A stretch of DNA of 64,000 nucleotides from Defluviimonas aquaemixtae (GCF_900302475.1 NZ_OMOQ01000002.1:124001-188000); one strand, 5' to 3'. Shown: positions 35,091 through 44,116, counted from the stretch's first letter. The notes: generated from the sequence alone by a model not told the origin. Numbers and translations: made by a program.

Positions 35091-35603
35091 ATGGGCAACC
35101 GTTCGGAACTGCACGAGAATCCGCGCGCGAAACTCTTCGCGCATCTCGGCGAGGTCCGGGCGGGAATGCTCGGCGTGGAAGGGTCGGGGCAGCACATGCA
35201 GCCGATGACCCATTTCACCGATCCCGACAGGGCTGAGTTGTGGTTCCTGACTGGGATCGAGACAGACCTGGTCCGCGCAGTCGGGCAGGGTGCGCGCGCG
35301 CATTTCTGTTTCGTCGGAAAGGATCAGGACTTCTACGCCTGCCTTTCCGGTCTCTTGGAACAGGTCGAGGATCGCGAGAAGCTGACCGAAATCTGGTCGC
35401 CGCTCGCCTCGGCCTGGTTTCCAAAGGGGATCGACGACCCCGAGGTCTGTCTCTTGCGGATGACGCTGCATGAGGCGGCACTTTGGACCGTCACGGGCAG
35501 TGCGCTCGTCTTCGGGTTCAACGTCCTGCGCGCGAATCTGTCGGAGGACCGCGAGCCGGATCTCGGCGATCATGTGGTGATCCGGTTCGACGTCGCTGCC
35601 TGA
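35091..35603 (+). CDS. General stress protein, FMN-binding split barrel
   Basis: A 170-residue pyridoxamine-phosphate-oxidase-like split-barrel protein of the general stress protein 26 type: LGEVRAGMLGVEGSGQHMQP, LWFLTGIETDLVRAV, HFCFVGKDQDFYACLSG and WFPKGIDDPEVCLLRMTLHE. Members bind flavin; the substrate is unknown. It sits in the csbD operon and is followed by a strong terminator. Confidence 0.9.
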   Translation: MGNRSELHENPRAKLFAHLGEVRAGMLGVEGSGQHMQPMTHFTDPDRAELWFLTGIETDLVRAVGQGARAHFCFVGKDQDFYACLSGLLEQVEDREKLTEIWSPLASAWFPKGIDDPEVCLLRMTLHEAALWTVTGSALVFGFNVLRANLSEDREPDLGDHVVIRFDVAA

Positions 35604-35625
35604 GAAAAACCTCGAACGAAAGCGT

Positions 35626-35660
35626 CGCCGCGCCGCCCGAAAGGTCGGCGCGGCGTTTTT
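35626..35660 (+). terminator. Rho-independent terminator of the csbD operon
   Basis: A perfect 10-bp stem CGCCGCGCCG/CGGCGCGGCG followed by TTTTT, beginning 22 bp after the stop codon. Confidence 0.9.
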
Positions 35661-35821
35661 CTCCGAATGTCGCGAAAAGACTTTCGTTCGTATCGAGGAA
35701 GGGGGCGGGGTTCTTGATTTGCGCGCTGACGGCTGCCCGGCCTGCACCCTGGAAAATGCCGGGACGTTCGGGGCGGGCTCAGCGACGCTTCGAGCGCCGA
35801 CCATGGTGCTGCCCATCGCAG

Positions 35822-36409
35822 TCAGCGGTCGTGCATTCCCTTGCCGTCGAGTATTCTCGGCAGGCATCTATCGATTCGCGACGATCGCGTGGCGGATTGC
35901 TTGGGTCGAGCAAAGTGAAGGACGTAGCCTCTTTGCCGTCCCGGAGTCAGCGCTTCGAACGCAGACCTGAACTCCGGGTTCTCACGCAGCGTTCGTGTCA
36001 GTTCATCGGGATACTCGAGATCGTCTTTCGGGAAGTCCACTTTCAGGCCGGCTTTCTCCACATCGACGGCTTCGCGGATATAGTCCTTCAGGATGTCCTG
36101 CATACCTGCGATTTCAGGCACGCTAGTTAACCTTGCCAACCGCACGGAACGCGAGTTCTTGCCAGGCGCGACGAGAATGCCATGGGGATCCTTTAGCAGA
36201 ACGCCCTTGAAGAACGACAGCACGCAATGATCCTTCATTCCCCAGAGCGTTGCGACGTTGCCGCCGTCATACGTATAGCACGGCGAGCGCCATTTGAATT
36301 CCTCTGACACCGGGCAATCCAGCAGGATCGCTCTCAGCGCCAGCAGTTCCTCGCGCCATGTCTTTGCATTTGCGAAGAACGCCTCGACCTTGGGATTCGT
36401 TTCAGTCAT
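35822..36409 (-). CDS. YdeI/OmpD-associated-like (DUF1801-type) protein
   Basis: A 195-residue soluble protein with a DUF1801-like core (EEFKWRSPCYTYDGGNVATL, WGMKDHCVLSFFKGVLLKDP) and a YdeI-type C-terminal tail (ELTRTLRENPEFRSAFEALT, PGRQRGYVLHFARPKQSATR). Its function is unknown. The ATG has a GGAAGCGG site; the longer frame is unlikely. I see no EcfG promoter in front of it, unlike its neighbours. Confidence 0.88.
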   Translation of the reverse strand: MTETNPKVEAFFANAKTWREELLALRAILLDCPVSEEFKWRSPCYTYDGGNVATLWGMKDHCVLSFFKGVLLKDPHGILVAPGKNSRSVRLARLTSVPEIAGMQDILKDYIREAVDVEKAGLKVDFPKDDLEYPDELTRTLRENPEFRSAFEALTPGRQRGYVLHFARPKQSATRSSRIDRCLPRILDGKGMHDR

Positions 36410-36568
36410 TGTCCGCTTCCCTAGCCCTCCATGTGTTGCTTCGCAGTCGAACGCCGATGAGTCGCGACATCGGATGAAACAGGACCGGCGGGCATGTTTC
36501 AACTATCCCCGCCGATCCACCCCGCGTCTTGGGAAGGGGGACCTCCCGAGCGCCGGGATCTCTTGCGA

Positions 36569-37522
36569 TCAGCCCGCGCTGGACTTCTTCGCTTCCGAAA
36601 CGGCCCGGTCGCGGACGTCCTCGCCCAGGTCGGCGACCCGGTCGGCGGCAGCATCCGCCGCATTGCGCACCGATGACTTCAGTTCGTCCGCGACGCCCTC
36701 GGCGACCCGGGCGAATCGCGCGCGTTCCTGGCGCACCAAGTCGCTCGCCGCATCCATCAGCCGATCGCTCTCCTCGCCGAAGGCGTTGTCCTCGGTCCGC
36801 GTGCGCGGAAGGGTGGCGGCGAAAGCCGCACCGAGCGCGAGCGCGACTACGCCGGCGACGAGCGGATGCTCTTCGATAAGCCGACCCACTTCTCGACCGC
36901 CCTCACGGGCCGACCGCTGAACGCGCAGCCTCGCGGCATAGGCGTTCTCGCGTGCACTGACGATCCGCTCACGCGCCGCATCGGACAGACCTTCCAGGCC
37001 GTCGAGGAGGCTCTGCTTCATGTCAGAGGTGAAGTCGGCAAGGACCTTCGCCCGTTCGGAGGCGTAGTCGCGCAGGTCATCGGTGCGGTTGCGGGCATCG
37101 CGCTCGATCGAACGGAGCGTCGTCGATGCGCGTGACCTGAGAAGGTCGATCCGGTCGGACCAACTCGTGTCGGCTGGCGACCGGTAGCTCTCTGGCCTGG
37201 TATGCGTAGTAAACTCGTCGTGACGGGCGAAGCCCTGCCCGTTGCCGGAGGAATAGGCTGCTTCGTCCTTGCGAGATTTGCCGCCAAACACGAGCCAGGC
37301 GATCCCGGCACCCGTTAGCGCCAGCGCCAGCGGGTTTGCGCGGATGGCGCTGTCGACGGACTGGGTATAGGCGGCCGCATTGCTGCGGATCATGCCGAGC
37401 GCCTCTTTCGCGAGGTTGTCGATCGACACACGGTCCTGCAACTCGCCCAGTGTCGAGGACAGCGAGGCGCGGTCGCGTTCAAGTTCGGATTCAATTGCGC
37501 GGGGGTCAGTCTGATGTGTCAT
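36569..37522 (-). CDS. DUF3618 envelope protein
   Basis: A 317-residue protein with a DUF3618 N-terminus (DPRAIESELERDRASLSSTL, GELQDRVS), a short membrane segment (ANPLALALTGAGIAWLVFGG), a long amphipathic helical region and a second membrane segment (VAGVVALALGAAFAATL). It is the last gene of a three-gene unit with the holin-like and helical proteins, overlapping the former by 17 bp. It is probably an envelope-associated stress protein; the exact role is unknown. Confidence 0.85.
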   Translation of the reverse strand: MTHQTDPRAIESELERDRASLSSTLGELQDRVSIDNLAKEALGMIRSNAAAYTQSVDSAIRANPLALALTGAGIAWLVFGGKSRKDEAAYSSGNGQGFARHDEFTTHTRPESYRSPADTSWSDRIDLLRSRASTTLRSIERDARNRTDDLRDYASERAKVLADFTSDMKQSLLDGLEGLSDAARERIVSARENAYAARLRVQRSAREGGREVGRLIEEHPLVAGVVALALGAAFAATLPRTRTEDNAFGEESDRLMDAASDLVRQERARFARVAEGVADELKSSVRNAADAAADRVADLGEDVRDRAVSEAKKSSAG

Positions 37523-37916
37523 TGTCGACAATCTCCTTGAGTGTTTCGGCGTCGCGGCGGACATTCGAGGTCGTCCGGCGCGGCACAAGGTTTGAAGGCT
37601 TCAACGCGCTCAGTCCTCTGAGCGCGAAGATCAGTGCGATGAGCGCGAGCAGCGCCGCCACGGCCAACGCGGCCCAACCCGGCGTGAGGCCCTGTTCGAC
37701 GAGCGCCGCGACGAGAGCGCCCGAAAGGACGTTCAGCGCCGACAGCGCGATCACGGCGGCGGCGACGACGAGAACGATACCCATGCCCGCGGTCCGCAGC
37801 TTTTCGTCGATCTCGGCCTTGGCCAGAGCGATTTCGCCGCGAACCAGCCGCGTGAGGCGATGTACGACATCGCCCAGAAGCGCGCCGGTCGATCTGAATT
37901 CGTGATTGCCGGTCAC
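37506..37916 (-). CDS. Phage-holin-like (DUF1469-type) membrane protein
   Basis: A 136-residue protein with an N-terminal amphipathic helix (HRLTRLVRGEIALAKAEIDE) and two membrane segments, the pattern of the Phage_holin_3_6/DUF1469 family. In this chromosomal setting, with a DUF3618 partner, it is a conserved cellular envelope protein rather than a phage lysis gene. It has a GTG start and overlaps both neighbours. Confidence 0.85.
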   Translation of the reverse strand: MTGNHEFRSTGALLGDVVHRLTRLVRGEIALAKAEIDEKLRTAGMGIVLVVAAAVIALSALNVLSGALVAALVEQGLTPGWAALAVAALLALIALIFALRGLSALKPSNLVPRRTTSNVRRDAETLKEIVDNDTSD

Positions 37917-38494
37917 GATTGTGGCTCCTTCGAGGGCGCGGAGGACGTGCGTCCAGCCGGAGGTGTCGGGGCGACCGTCCGTGCCGGTGCGTATTCACTG
38001 CGACCGACCGGTACCGTGGCGTTCCCCGTCTCAGGCAGATCGGCGGCCTGGGCGACCGACGAGTGGTCACTCGTGCTGGCCATCGCGAAGCGCGCGATCG
38101 AGAAGCCGGCCAATGCGGCGCCTGCGACGAACGCGCCGGGATGCTGGCGCGCAAATTGCTCGGTCCGCTCAAGGATTGATTGGAGGTTTCGGCCGCGCAG
38201 ATCGTCGGAAATCTCGCTCACACCGTCGGCCACTACGGTCAGGAGCCGACCCCGGAAACTCTGGTCGGGGTCGCCTGCTTGGTCTCGCAAACGATCCGCG
38301 AGTGCGTGACCGTGATCCGAAATGGCATCCTTGCCGGCTTCGGCACGCGCCTCTGCCGCATCCTTGAGGGCAGATCCGGCTTGGCCCGCAGCCTCTTCAA
38401 CTTCCTTACGCGCCGTATTCAGGGCCTTCGCGCCAGTCGTCTTGGCCGTTTCGGCGACGTCGCTCACGGCCTTCTTGATGTTTTCTCGTGTCAT
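37913..38494 (-). CDS. Apolipoprotein-like helical stress protein
   Basis: A 193-residue protein with a long Ala/Glu/Lys-rich amphipathic helix (residues 5-75), a middle region, one short membrane segment (HPGAFVAGAALAGFSIARFA) and a Pro/Ser-rich tail. It resembles nutrient-deprivation-induced helical proteins. First gene of the three-gene unit, with an EcfG promoter about 135 bp upstream. The function is unknown. Confidence 0.75.
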   Translation of the reverse strand: MTRENIKKAVSDVAETAKTTGAKALNTARKEVEEAAGQAGSALKDAAEARAEAGKDAISDHGHALADRLRDQAGDPDQSFRGRLLTVVADGVSEISDDLRGRNLQSILERTEQFARQHPGAFVAGAALAGFSIARFAMASTSDHSSVAQAADLPETGNATVPVGRSEYAPARTVAPTPPAGRTSSAPSKEPQS

Positions 38495-38628
38495 GGTGAT
38501 CTCCTGTTCACTCCGGTGGCTCCCGTCGGGCGCGGGGGAATGCGCCGATCGAGCCGGTTGTTCGGTGCCTTAGCGCGGTGAGTGTCCGGCGGATTCCGGG
38601 CTCGCACAGTCGTTTGTCCTGACCAACA

Positions 38629-38653
38629 AACGCCCATGCATCGCCTGGGTTCC
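38629..38653 (-). promoter_or_regulatory. EcfG promoter of the DUF3618 operon
   Basis: On the minus strand: GGAAC (38653-38649), 16 bp, CGTT (38632-38629). It lies between the YihY stop and the helical protein gene, leaving a leader of about 125 bp. Confidence 0.78.
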
Positions 38654-38670
38654 CCGATTATCGCAGGAGA

Positions 38671-39525
38671 TCACTCGGCTAATTGCGCACGCGTCGAATC
38701 AGCCTGCTCGAGCTCTGCATTGAAGGCCCCGCCAAGCAGCACGACATAGGCCGACAGGTAAAACCACATGAAGAGCGCGACCGCGGCACCGAGTGAGCCG
38801 TATACTTTATTGTAATTTCCGAAATTTCCGAGATAGATCGAGAATCCAACCGACACGATCAGCCAGACGAAACCTGCCCCTACCGCGCCCGGTGTAATCC
38901 AGGCGGGTCGGCTGCCGCGCCGGTTCGGCGCGTAGCGATAGAGAAGACCGAAGGCGAAGGTGATCACCGCGAAGGCGATTGCCCAGCGCAGGATGAAAAG
39001 CGCGATCTCCGTCACCGGACCGAGATTGATGAGCGAAAGTACGACCGGCGCGACCAGCACTACGACGACTGCCAGCAGCGCCGGTCCGCAGAGTGCGAGC
39101 GTGAGCCCGGCGGCCGAAAGAATGCGGCGCACGGTGCCCGGCCGATGCGAGATGCCGTAGGCGGCGTTGATACCGCGTACCAGCGAGGCGACGCCTGACA
39201 TGGCTGACCACATCGCGAAACCGATCGAGATGAGCGTCGCCCAGCCGAGCGTCGCACCGGAGCCGCTCTCGATCAGACCCGTCACCTGCTGGTAGAAGAT
39301 ATCGTACACTTGGTCGGGCATGAGTGAGCGACTTGATTCGAGCAGACCCCGGATCTCTGCGGGATCGGCCACGAGACTCCAGATCAGCACGGCTGCGCCC
39401 AGCGCGGGGAAGATCCCGAGCACGATGAAGAAGCCGACACCCGCGGCGATCAGGCCGAGGTTCAACTCATCCATTCCGTTCCAGACACGGCTGAGCGCCG
39501 CGACGAATTTCTGTGTCGCGGGCAT
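38671..39525 (-). CDS. YihY/virulence factor BrkB-family membrane protein
   Basis: A 284-residue membrane protein with six hydrophobic segments and the YihY strings LGWATLISIGFAMWSAMSGV and YGSLGAAVALFMWFYLSAYV followed by ALLLGGAFNAEL-like residues (VLLGGAFNAELEQ). Formerly mislabelled ribonuclease BN; it is probably a transporter of unknown substrate. It lies 3 bp after the small PLDc_N protein gene, so both probably use the same EcfG promoter. Confidence 0.9.
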   Translation of the reverse strand: MPATQKFVAALSRVWNGMDELNLGLIAAGVGFFIVLGIFPALGAAVLIWSLVADPAEIRGLLESSRSLMPDQVYDIFYQQVTGLIESGSGATLGWATLISIGFAMWSAMSGVASLVRGINAAYGISHRPGTVRRILSAAGLTLALCGPALLAVVVVLVAPVVLSLINLGPVTEIALFILRWAIAFAVITFAFGLLYRYAPNRRGSRPAWITPGAVGAGFVWLIVSVGFSIYLGNFGNYNKVYGSLGAAVALFMWFYLSAYVVLLGGAFNAELEQADSTRAQLAE

Positions 39526-39528
39526 CCC

Positions 39529-39732
39529 TCAGACGCGGCGCGCCGAGGACCGAGGCCCTGCGATGAGCCAGATCAGGAAGCCGACGAGCGGCAGGATGAT
39601 CACGAGCAAAGCCCAAAGCACCTTGCGCCCGGTCGACGCAGCAGAGCCGAAGATCGAGACGAGCGCCCAGACATCGAGGGCAAGAAGAATGAGCCCGCCG
39701 AGGCCGCTTAGTTCAAACATGTTCATCTCCAT
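39529..39732 (-). CDS. Small PLDc_N-type membrane protein
   Basis: A 67-residue protein with two membrane segments ([20 protein letters not shown] and [20 protein letters not shown]) and the basic tail [11 protein letters not shown], the pattern of the PLDc_N (cardiolipin-synthase N-terminal) family without a catalytic domain. The start follows an AAAAGGA site; two further in-frame ATGs lie within four codons. It is coupled to the YihY gene. Confidence 0.85.
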   Translation of the reverse strand: MEMNMFELSGLGGLILLALDVWALVSIFGSAASTGRKVLWALLVIILPLVGFLIWLIAGPRSSARRV

Positions 39733-39764
39733 AGTAGTCCCGTCCTTTTCTGCCCACTCCCAAC

Positions 39765-39790
39765 AACGCGTCTTGCCGGGCCCGGGTTCC
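39765..39790 (-). promoter_or_regulatory. EcfG promoter of the PLDc_N-YihY operon
   Basis: On the minus strand: GGAAC (39790-39786), 17 bp, CGTT (39768-39765), about 33 bp from the first start codon. Confidence 0.82.
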
Positions 39791-39976
39791 GTCACGACGC
39801 TGCCTGCGGCACGAAGTCGTCCGCACCGATTGTGGGCCGCGCCAGCGACGGAGGCGAGGTGAAGGTCGAACCGGACGGGACAAAAGTGAGCAAACGTAAT
39901 GGGATATGGCCGGGCAATCGCTCGCGATGGCGAGCCTGTGACGCCGGCACAGGCACCTCCGACAACGGGCACGCTT

Positions 39977-40002
39977 GGAACCAAGTCGCAGGTTTGGCGT
40001 TT
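39977..40002 (+). promoter_or_regulatory. EcfG promoter of the DUF1328 gene
   Basis: GGAAC (39977-39981), 16 bp, CGTTT (39998-40002), 42 bp before the ATG. With the promoter at 39765 it makes a divergent EcfG pair in this 312-bp intergenic region. Confidence 0.82.
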
Positions 40003-40044
40003 AGAGGCATCTATGCAAGGAAACCACGGAAAGGAACCAATATC

Positions 40045-40218
40045 ATGCTTGGATGGGCTCTCACCTTTCTCGTCATCGCGCTTATCGCGGCGGCCCTCGG
40101 ATTCGGGGGTATTGCCGGCGCATCGGCGGGAATCGCCAAAATTCTCTTCTTCGTCTTCCTGGTTCTGTTCGTCGTGGCGATGGTCGCGCGGGCAGTTCGA
40201 GGCAAGCCGCCGGTCTGA
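40045..40218 (+). CDS. DUF1328 small membrane protein
   Basis: A 57-residue protein of two membrane helices ([40 protein letters not shown]), the YtjA/DUF1328 pattern. An AAAGGA site precedes the ATG. Members are often stress-controlled in alphaproteobacteria; the role is unknown. A strong terminator follows. Confidence 0.92.
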   Translation: MLGWALTFLVIALIAAALGFGGIAGASAGIAKILFFVFLVLFVVAMVARAVRGKPPV

Positions 40219-40282
40219 CCGGCCCAGCCGATCCCCGGATCCTTCCGCCACGTCAGCGCGGCGACAGGGTCGGACCACAAAT

Positions 40283-40323
40283 AACCCCCGGCAGTCCTGA
40301 TTGAGCAGGTGCCGGGGGTTTTC
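40283..40323 (+). terminator. Rho-independent terminator after the DUF1328 gene
   Basis: The 11-bp stem AACCCCCGGCA/TGCCGGGGGTT with a 16-base loop runs into TTTT. Confidence 0.88.
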
Positions 40324-40478
40324 TGTATCTGACACTTGCGAAATTGGCTCTGCGCTTTAGTGGTCGGGCGGGCAAGTAGAGTGTGGCTTTGATTACTCCC
40401 GCAGCCCGACCCCCTGATCAGGCAGCGCCCGGAGGTGCGAAGTGGCAGGAGGGGATGAAGGCATCGCCGAACAAGAGC

Positions 40479-40503
40479 GCGGCCCGTCAGGGGGACGGGC
40501 CGC
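40479..40503. terminator. Perfect 10-bp hairpin between convergent genes
   Basis: GCGGCCCGTC/GACGGGCCGC with a 5-base loop, 57 bp beyond the PRC-barrel gene stop. No U-run follows, so termination is only likely, not certain. Nothing else is seen in 40324-40560. Confidence 0.5.
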
Positions 40504-40560
40504 GCTGGTTTGCCAAGGGCTTGGTGTCGGGCCTTAGAAGGCGCGTTGAATGCCCTGCGA

Positions 40561-41454
40561 TCAGTTGTTGTAGTCCGGAAGCGCTTCCAGTTCTTCGCGC
40601 GTCATGGGGACATAGACACGCACGTCGCCTCCGTCGGATTCGCGAAGGATATCGATTTGGCCGATCTCCAGCTCTACCGGCTTTTCGCCGATGCCAAGAA
40701 AACCGCCGACGTCGATAATTCCGTGCGTTACCTGGCCGTCATCGCTCAGCACGAGCTCGGAGATTTCCCCGATCCACTCGTCGTTTGCGTCATAGGCTGG
40801 GGCGCCCGTCAAACGTTCGGCGGTCAGATCTTCCTCGGTCGCCGCTTCGAAGCCGTCGCGCGCGATCGGATCGCGCATGGCCGTATCGGTAGCGTCGCCC
40901 GTGGTCTCTACCACCGGGTCGGCGGCCTCAGCCGTCTGCTCTGCGGGTTCCGCCGTCGGATCGGCGGTCTCCGCCATCTCCTCGGTGGTTTCTGCGGCAG
41001 TGTCTGCGGCATCAGCGGCCTTGTCGTCCGCGTGATCCCACGAGTACTCGGGCGCCTCTTCGAGATTGGCGCGCGACGCGCTCATCACGAGGAAGTAGTC
41101 CGCATCGTCGTCGGGCGTCGAATCGTCCGAGACGAAACGCAGCGCGCCCATATCGAGGGCGACCTGGCGTTCGCCGATGCCCAGGAAGCCGCCGATATCG
41201 ACCAGAACGGCCTCAACGGATCCGTCACGCGACAGGATGACGTCATTGACCTCGCCGACATCTTCCCAGCCCTCCTGCACACCTTCGTAGGCCTCGCCTT
41301 CGATGGCGGCTTCGCTGGCGTGCACACGGTGGCCGATCAGTTCGGAAGCGTGGAGCTCCATCGGGTCGGCTTGGGTGCGGAACATGGCGTCCTGAGCGAA
41401 GGCGGCGGTGCCTGCGACTGCCAGGACAGCGGTGGAATAGAGAAGGTTCTTCAT
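40561..41454 (-). CDS. Secreted PRC-barrel protein with two PRC domains
   Basis: A 297-residue exported protein: signal peptide (KNLLYSTAVLAVAGTAAFAQ), a first PRC-barrel (VGEVNDVILSRDGSVEAVLV, DIGGFLGIGERQVALDM), an acidic Glu/Thr/Ala-rich linker (residues ~135-190) and a second PRC-barrel (IGEISELVLSDDGQVTHGII, DVGGFLGIGEKPVELEI). PRC barrels are small binding modules; the ligand is unknown. An exact EcfG promoter lies about 47 bp upstream. Confidence 0.88.
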   Translation of the reverse strand: MKNLLYSTAVLAVAGTAAFAQDAMFRTQADPMELHASELIGHRVHASEAAIEGEAYEGVQEGWEDVGEVNDVILSRDGSVEAVLVDIGGFLGIGERQVALDMGALRFVSDDSTPDDDADYFLVMSASRANLEEAPEYSWDHADDKAADAADTAAETTEEMAETADPTAEPAEQTAEAADPVVETTGDATDTAMRDPIARDGFEAATEEDLTAERLTGAPAYDANDEWIGEISELVLSDDGQVTHGIIDVGGFLGIGEKPVELEIGQIDILRESDGGDVRVYVPMTREELEALPDYNN

Positions 41455-41500
41455 TGCTTGAGACTCCTTTGACGTTGCATTAAGCGCGCTTGCCAATGGA

Positions 41501-41525
41501 AACGCCGAAAGTCTCAGCTGGTTCC
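41501..41525 (-). promoter_or_regulatory. EcfG promoter of the PRC-barrel gene
   Basis: On the minus strand: GGAAC (41525-41521), 16 bp, CGTT (41504-41501). The -35 element lies inside the last codons of the DUF2254 gene. Confidence 0.82.
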
Positions 41526-42767
41526 GTGCGCCTTGTCCGGAACCTTGGAAAGCGGGCCCGGCATCAAACCGGTCACCGACATGATGTCGCTGTCGCCGTG
41601 GTTCGCACGCTCAAGGTCGATCCGCATCGCGCGGACATGCTCGGCAATGACAGCGCGGGTCTCTTCGTTGCCGGTCTCATAGAGGCGCTGATAGGCCCGG
41701 GCGAGGCTCTGCGACATGAGAATGTTCGAGGATGCGGCACGGCGAAGCGGGGCGAATGCCTGATCGAAAAGCTGGCGGATCGATGCACCGGGCAGGATCA
41801 CCCGCGCCGCGCCCTTATCATCGACAAGAACCTCGGGCCGCGGCTCGGACCGCGTGATCGACGACAGCGCGCCGGAGAGCATGTCGGTGACCGCCAGCGC
41901 CGTGAACGTGTCGTTGACCCCGGGCGACAATGCGCGCAGCGCAATCTCGACCATGAGGTTGAGCGAGAAATTCACAACCTCGGCATCCGATCGCGCGGGT
42001 TCCTGCCGCACGACGTCTTCGAGCGCTCCGAATATCTCTGCGTCCGTATCGCCGGCGATGCTCATCACCGGCGTTTCCTTCAGAAGGTATTCGCCGGGCA
42101 TATGATCGACCCTAACGACGATGTCGCCCTGCGTCGCGAGCTTGCGCAGGGTGCCGCGGTCGAGTTGCGCGAGATAGCCCGCCTGTCTGGTTTCCGCGGC
42201 TGGCCGGAAGGCGCTGTCGGGAGGCAGGGCGACGTCGATCTCGCTGTTTTCCCGAAGCCTCAAGAGGTCGCGTTCAAGTCGTGCGGCGATCTTGGCAAGC
42301 TCATCGTCGATGGAGACGGACTGCGCCACGGTGCGCACGAACCAAATGAGTTGCACAACCGCCATGAACGCTAGAAACCCCGAACCCAGTGCCGCGATCC
42401 GCGGAACCTGCCCCGCGGAGGTGCCGAGCGCGACGATAGAGTAGAGAAACGTACCGCCTAGTAGTCCGGCGGTGATCTGATTTGTCCGCTCGGTCGTGAA
42501 GCGCTTGAGCAGCCGCGGCCCGATGCTGGACGCCGCGAGCGTGAAGACGACGAGCGTCAGGGAATAGGCCAGCGTCAGCGCCGTCATCGCGCCGGTTGCC
42601 ACGATGGACAGGATGCTGTGCGCCGAGGCGGCTTCGACCGTCAGGAGCCATTTGGGCGTTCCAAAGGTGCGCTCGGCCTGAGTGGCGACCCAGCCAAGCA
42701 GCCCGATGGCGAGCGCGAGCGATGCGGGCACCGTCAGGAGCGCGTTGAATGGTGTTCGCCAATGCAT
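41514..42767 (-). CDS. DUF2254 membrane protein
   Basis: A 417-residue protein with four N-terminal membrane segments (residues ~8-150) and a large soluble domain with the DUF2254 strings LAYSLTLVVFTLAASSIGPR, YLAQLDRGTLRKLATQ and ALSPGVNDTFTALAVTDMLS. Its function is unknown. The chosen ATG (MHWRTPFNALL) begins the conserved region. No exact EcfG promoter was found in front of it; the AI-2E copy 2 gene is divergent. Confidence 0.88.
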   Translation of the reverse strand: MHWRTPFNALLTVPASLALAIGLLGWVATQAERTFGTPKWLLTVEAASAHSILSIVATGAMTALTLAYSLTLVVFTLAASSIGPRLLKRFTTERTNQITAGLLGGTFLYSIVALGTSAGQVPRIAALGSGFLAFMAVVQLIWFVRTVAQSVSIDDELAKIAARLERDLLRLRENSEIDVALPPDSAFRPAAETRQAGYLAQLDRGTLRKLATQGDIVVRVDHMPGEYLLKETPVMSIAGDTDAEIFGALEDVVRQEPARSDAEVVNFSLNLMVEIALRALSPGVNDTFTALAVTDMLSGALSSITRSEPRPEVLVDDKGAARVILPGASIRQLFDQAFAPLRRAASSNILMSQSLARAYQRLYETGNEETRAVIAEHVRAMRIDLERANHGDSDIMSVTGLMPGPLSKVPDKAHGTS

Positions 42768-42890
42768 CGTCGCACCTCGCGAGGTAGCGGGCCCGGCTTC
42801 GTGCCGTCCGGCCCTCTTCAAGGAGTTGTCGCAGGAAACGCGACCGGTGACGACCCCCGGGGCGCGGGCCGGCCATCCCTTGGTCGCGCG

Positions 42891-42917
42891 GGAACAGAAG
42901 TGGCCGCTCGCGCGTTG
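42891..42917 (+). promoter_or_regulatory. EcfG promoter of AI-2E permease copy 2
   Basis: GGAAC (42891-42895), 17 bp, CGTTG (42913-42917), 36 bp before the ATG. Confidence 0.82.
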
Positions 42918-42953
42918 TGGGTCGGGCGATGCATCGGCGCGACGGGGATATTC

Positions 42954-44099
42954 ATGGATCATTCCGCCAAAGGAACACAAGTGAGCGATCCCGAGGCGGC
43001 GCTGGCGACCCATACTGTTGCCATCCGCCGCTACCTCGGCTTCATCGCGTTCTTCTGCGCATGCATTGCCCTGTTCTTCGCCAAGCAGGTCGTTCTGCCC
43101 TTCGTGCTCGCCATTCTTCTGGCGCTGACGCTCAGCCCCGTGACCCGCTCCTTGGCGCGCCTTGGCGTTCCGCCTTTCTTCACCGCGGTGATCCTGATCG
43201 CCGGCGTTGCGACGACGGTCGCTGCCGGTGGCTACTTGCTGAGCGGGCCGGTTTCGGACTGGATTGACGACGCGCCGAACATCCAGCGCGAGCTTGAGCA
43301 GCGCCTGCGCGGCGTCACGCAATCGATCGAGACCGTGAAGAAGGCGTCCGACCACGTTGAGGAGCTCGCCGAGACAGCAACCGATCCGGGTGTCGTGAAG
43401 GTCGCGATAGAGCAGCCCGGGATCGTCGCCTCAGCCATGCTCAACGTCGCGTCGTTCGCGACGACGGCGCTCGTCGCCCTGATCCTTGCGCTCTTTCTGC
43501 TCGCCTCGGGAGACATGCTCTACGTCAAGCTGGTTGAAAGCTTTTCGCGCCTCAGCGACAAGAAGCGCGCGCTCAAAATCGCCTATGGCGTGGAAGAGAG
43601 CATTTCGCGCTATCTTCTGTCGATAACGTTGATCAACGCCGGCCTCGGTCTGGTCGTCGGAGTGGGCCTCGCGCTCATCGGCATGCCGCAACCCATCGTC
43701 TGGGGCGCAGTGGCATTTCTGTTCAACTTTCTTCCCTATGTCGGCGCGGTCGCGGGGATCGGGCTAGCCACGATCGTCGCCATCGTCAGCTTCGATTCCT
43801 TCGGCTACGCGATGCTCGTGCCGGTCTTCTATTTCATCGCTACGTCGATCGAGGGCCATGTCGTCACGCCTGTCCTTGTCGGCCGGCGGCTCGAACTGAA
43901 TGCGGTGATGATTTTCGCAACGGTCGTGTTCTGGGCGTGGCTTTGGGGCTTCGCGGGGGCCTTGCTCGCGGTGCCGTTCCTCGTCTGCCTCAAGGTCCTT
44001 TGCGACAACGTGCCGGGTTTGTCGGTGATCGGCAACTTCCTCGGATCATCGGACATCCGCGGTCGATACGACCCACTCAGGAACGAGGCGGACGCATAA
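42954..44099 (+). CDS. AI-2E-family membrane permease (copy 2)
   Basis: A 381-residue paralogue of the permease at 33.6 kb with about eight hydrophobic segments and matching strings (SRYLLSITLINAGLGLVVGV, WGAVAFLFNFLPYVGAVAGI, EGHVVTPVLVGRRLELN). The start ATG (MDHSAKGTQ) lies just behind the EcfG promoter. The substrate is unknown. Confidence 0.92.
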   Translation: MDHSAKGTQVSDPEAALATHTVAIRRYLGFIAFFCACIALFFAKQVVLPFVLAILLALTLSPVTRSLARLGVPPFFTAVILIAGVATTVAAGGYLLSGPVSDWIDDAPNIQRELEQRLRGVTQSIETVKKASDHVEELAETATDPGVVKVAIEQPGIVASAMLNVASFATTALVALILALFLLASGDMLYVKLVESFSRLSDKKRALKIAYGVEESISRYLLSITLINAGLGLVVGVGLALIGMPQPIVWGAVAFLFNFLPYVGAVAGIGLATIVAIVSFDSFGYAMLVPVFYFIATSIEGHVVTPVLVGRRLELNAVMIFATVVFWAWLWGFAGALLAVPFLVCLKVLCDNVPGLSVIGNFLGSSDIRGRYDPLRNEADA

Positions 44100-44116
44100 C
44101 GGCCAGGGCCCGTCCG

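Noticed and set aside
37506..37916. Prophage holin
   Set aside because: No phage genes are nearby. The family is widespread in chromosomes and here is locked in an operon with DUF3618 under a stress promoter.
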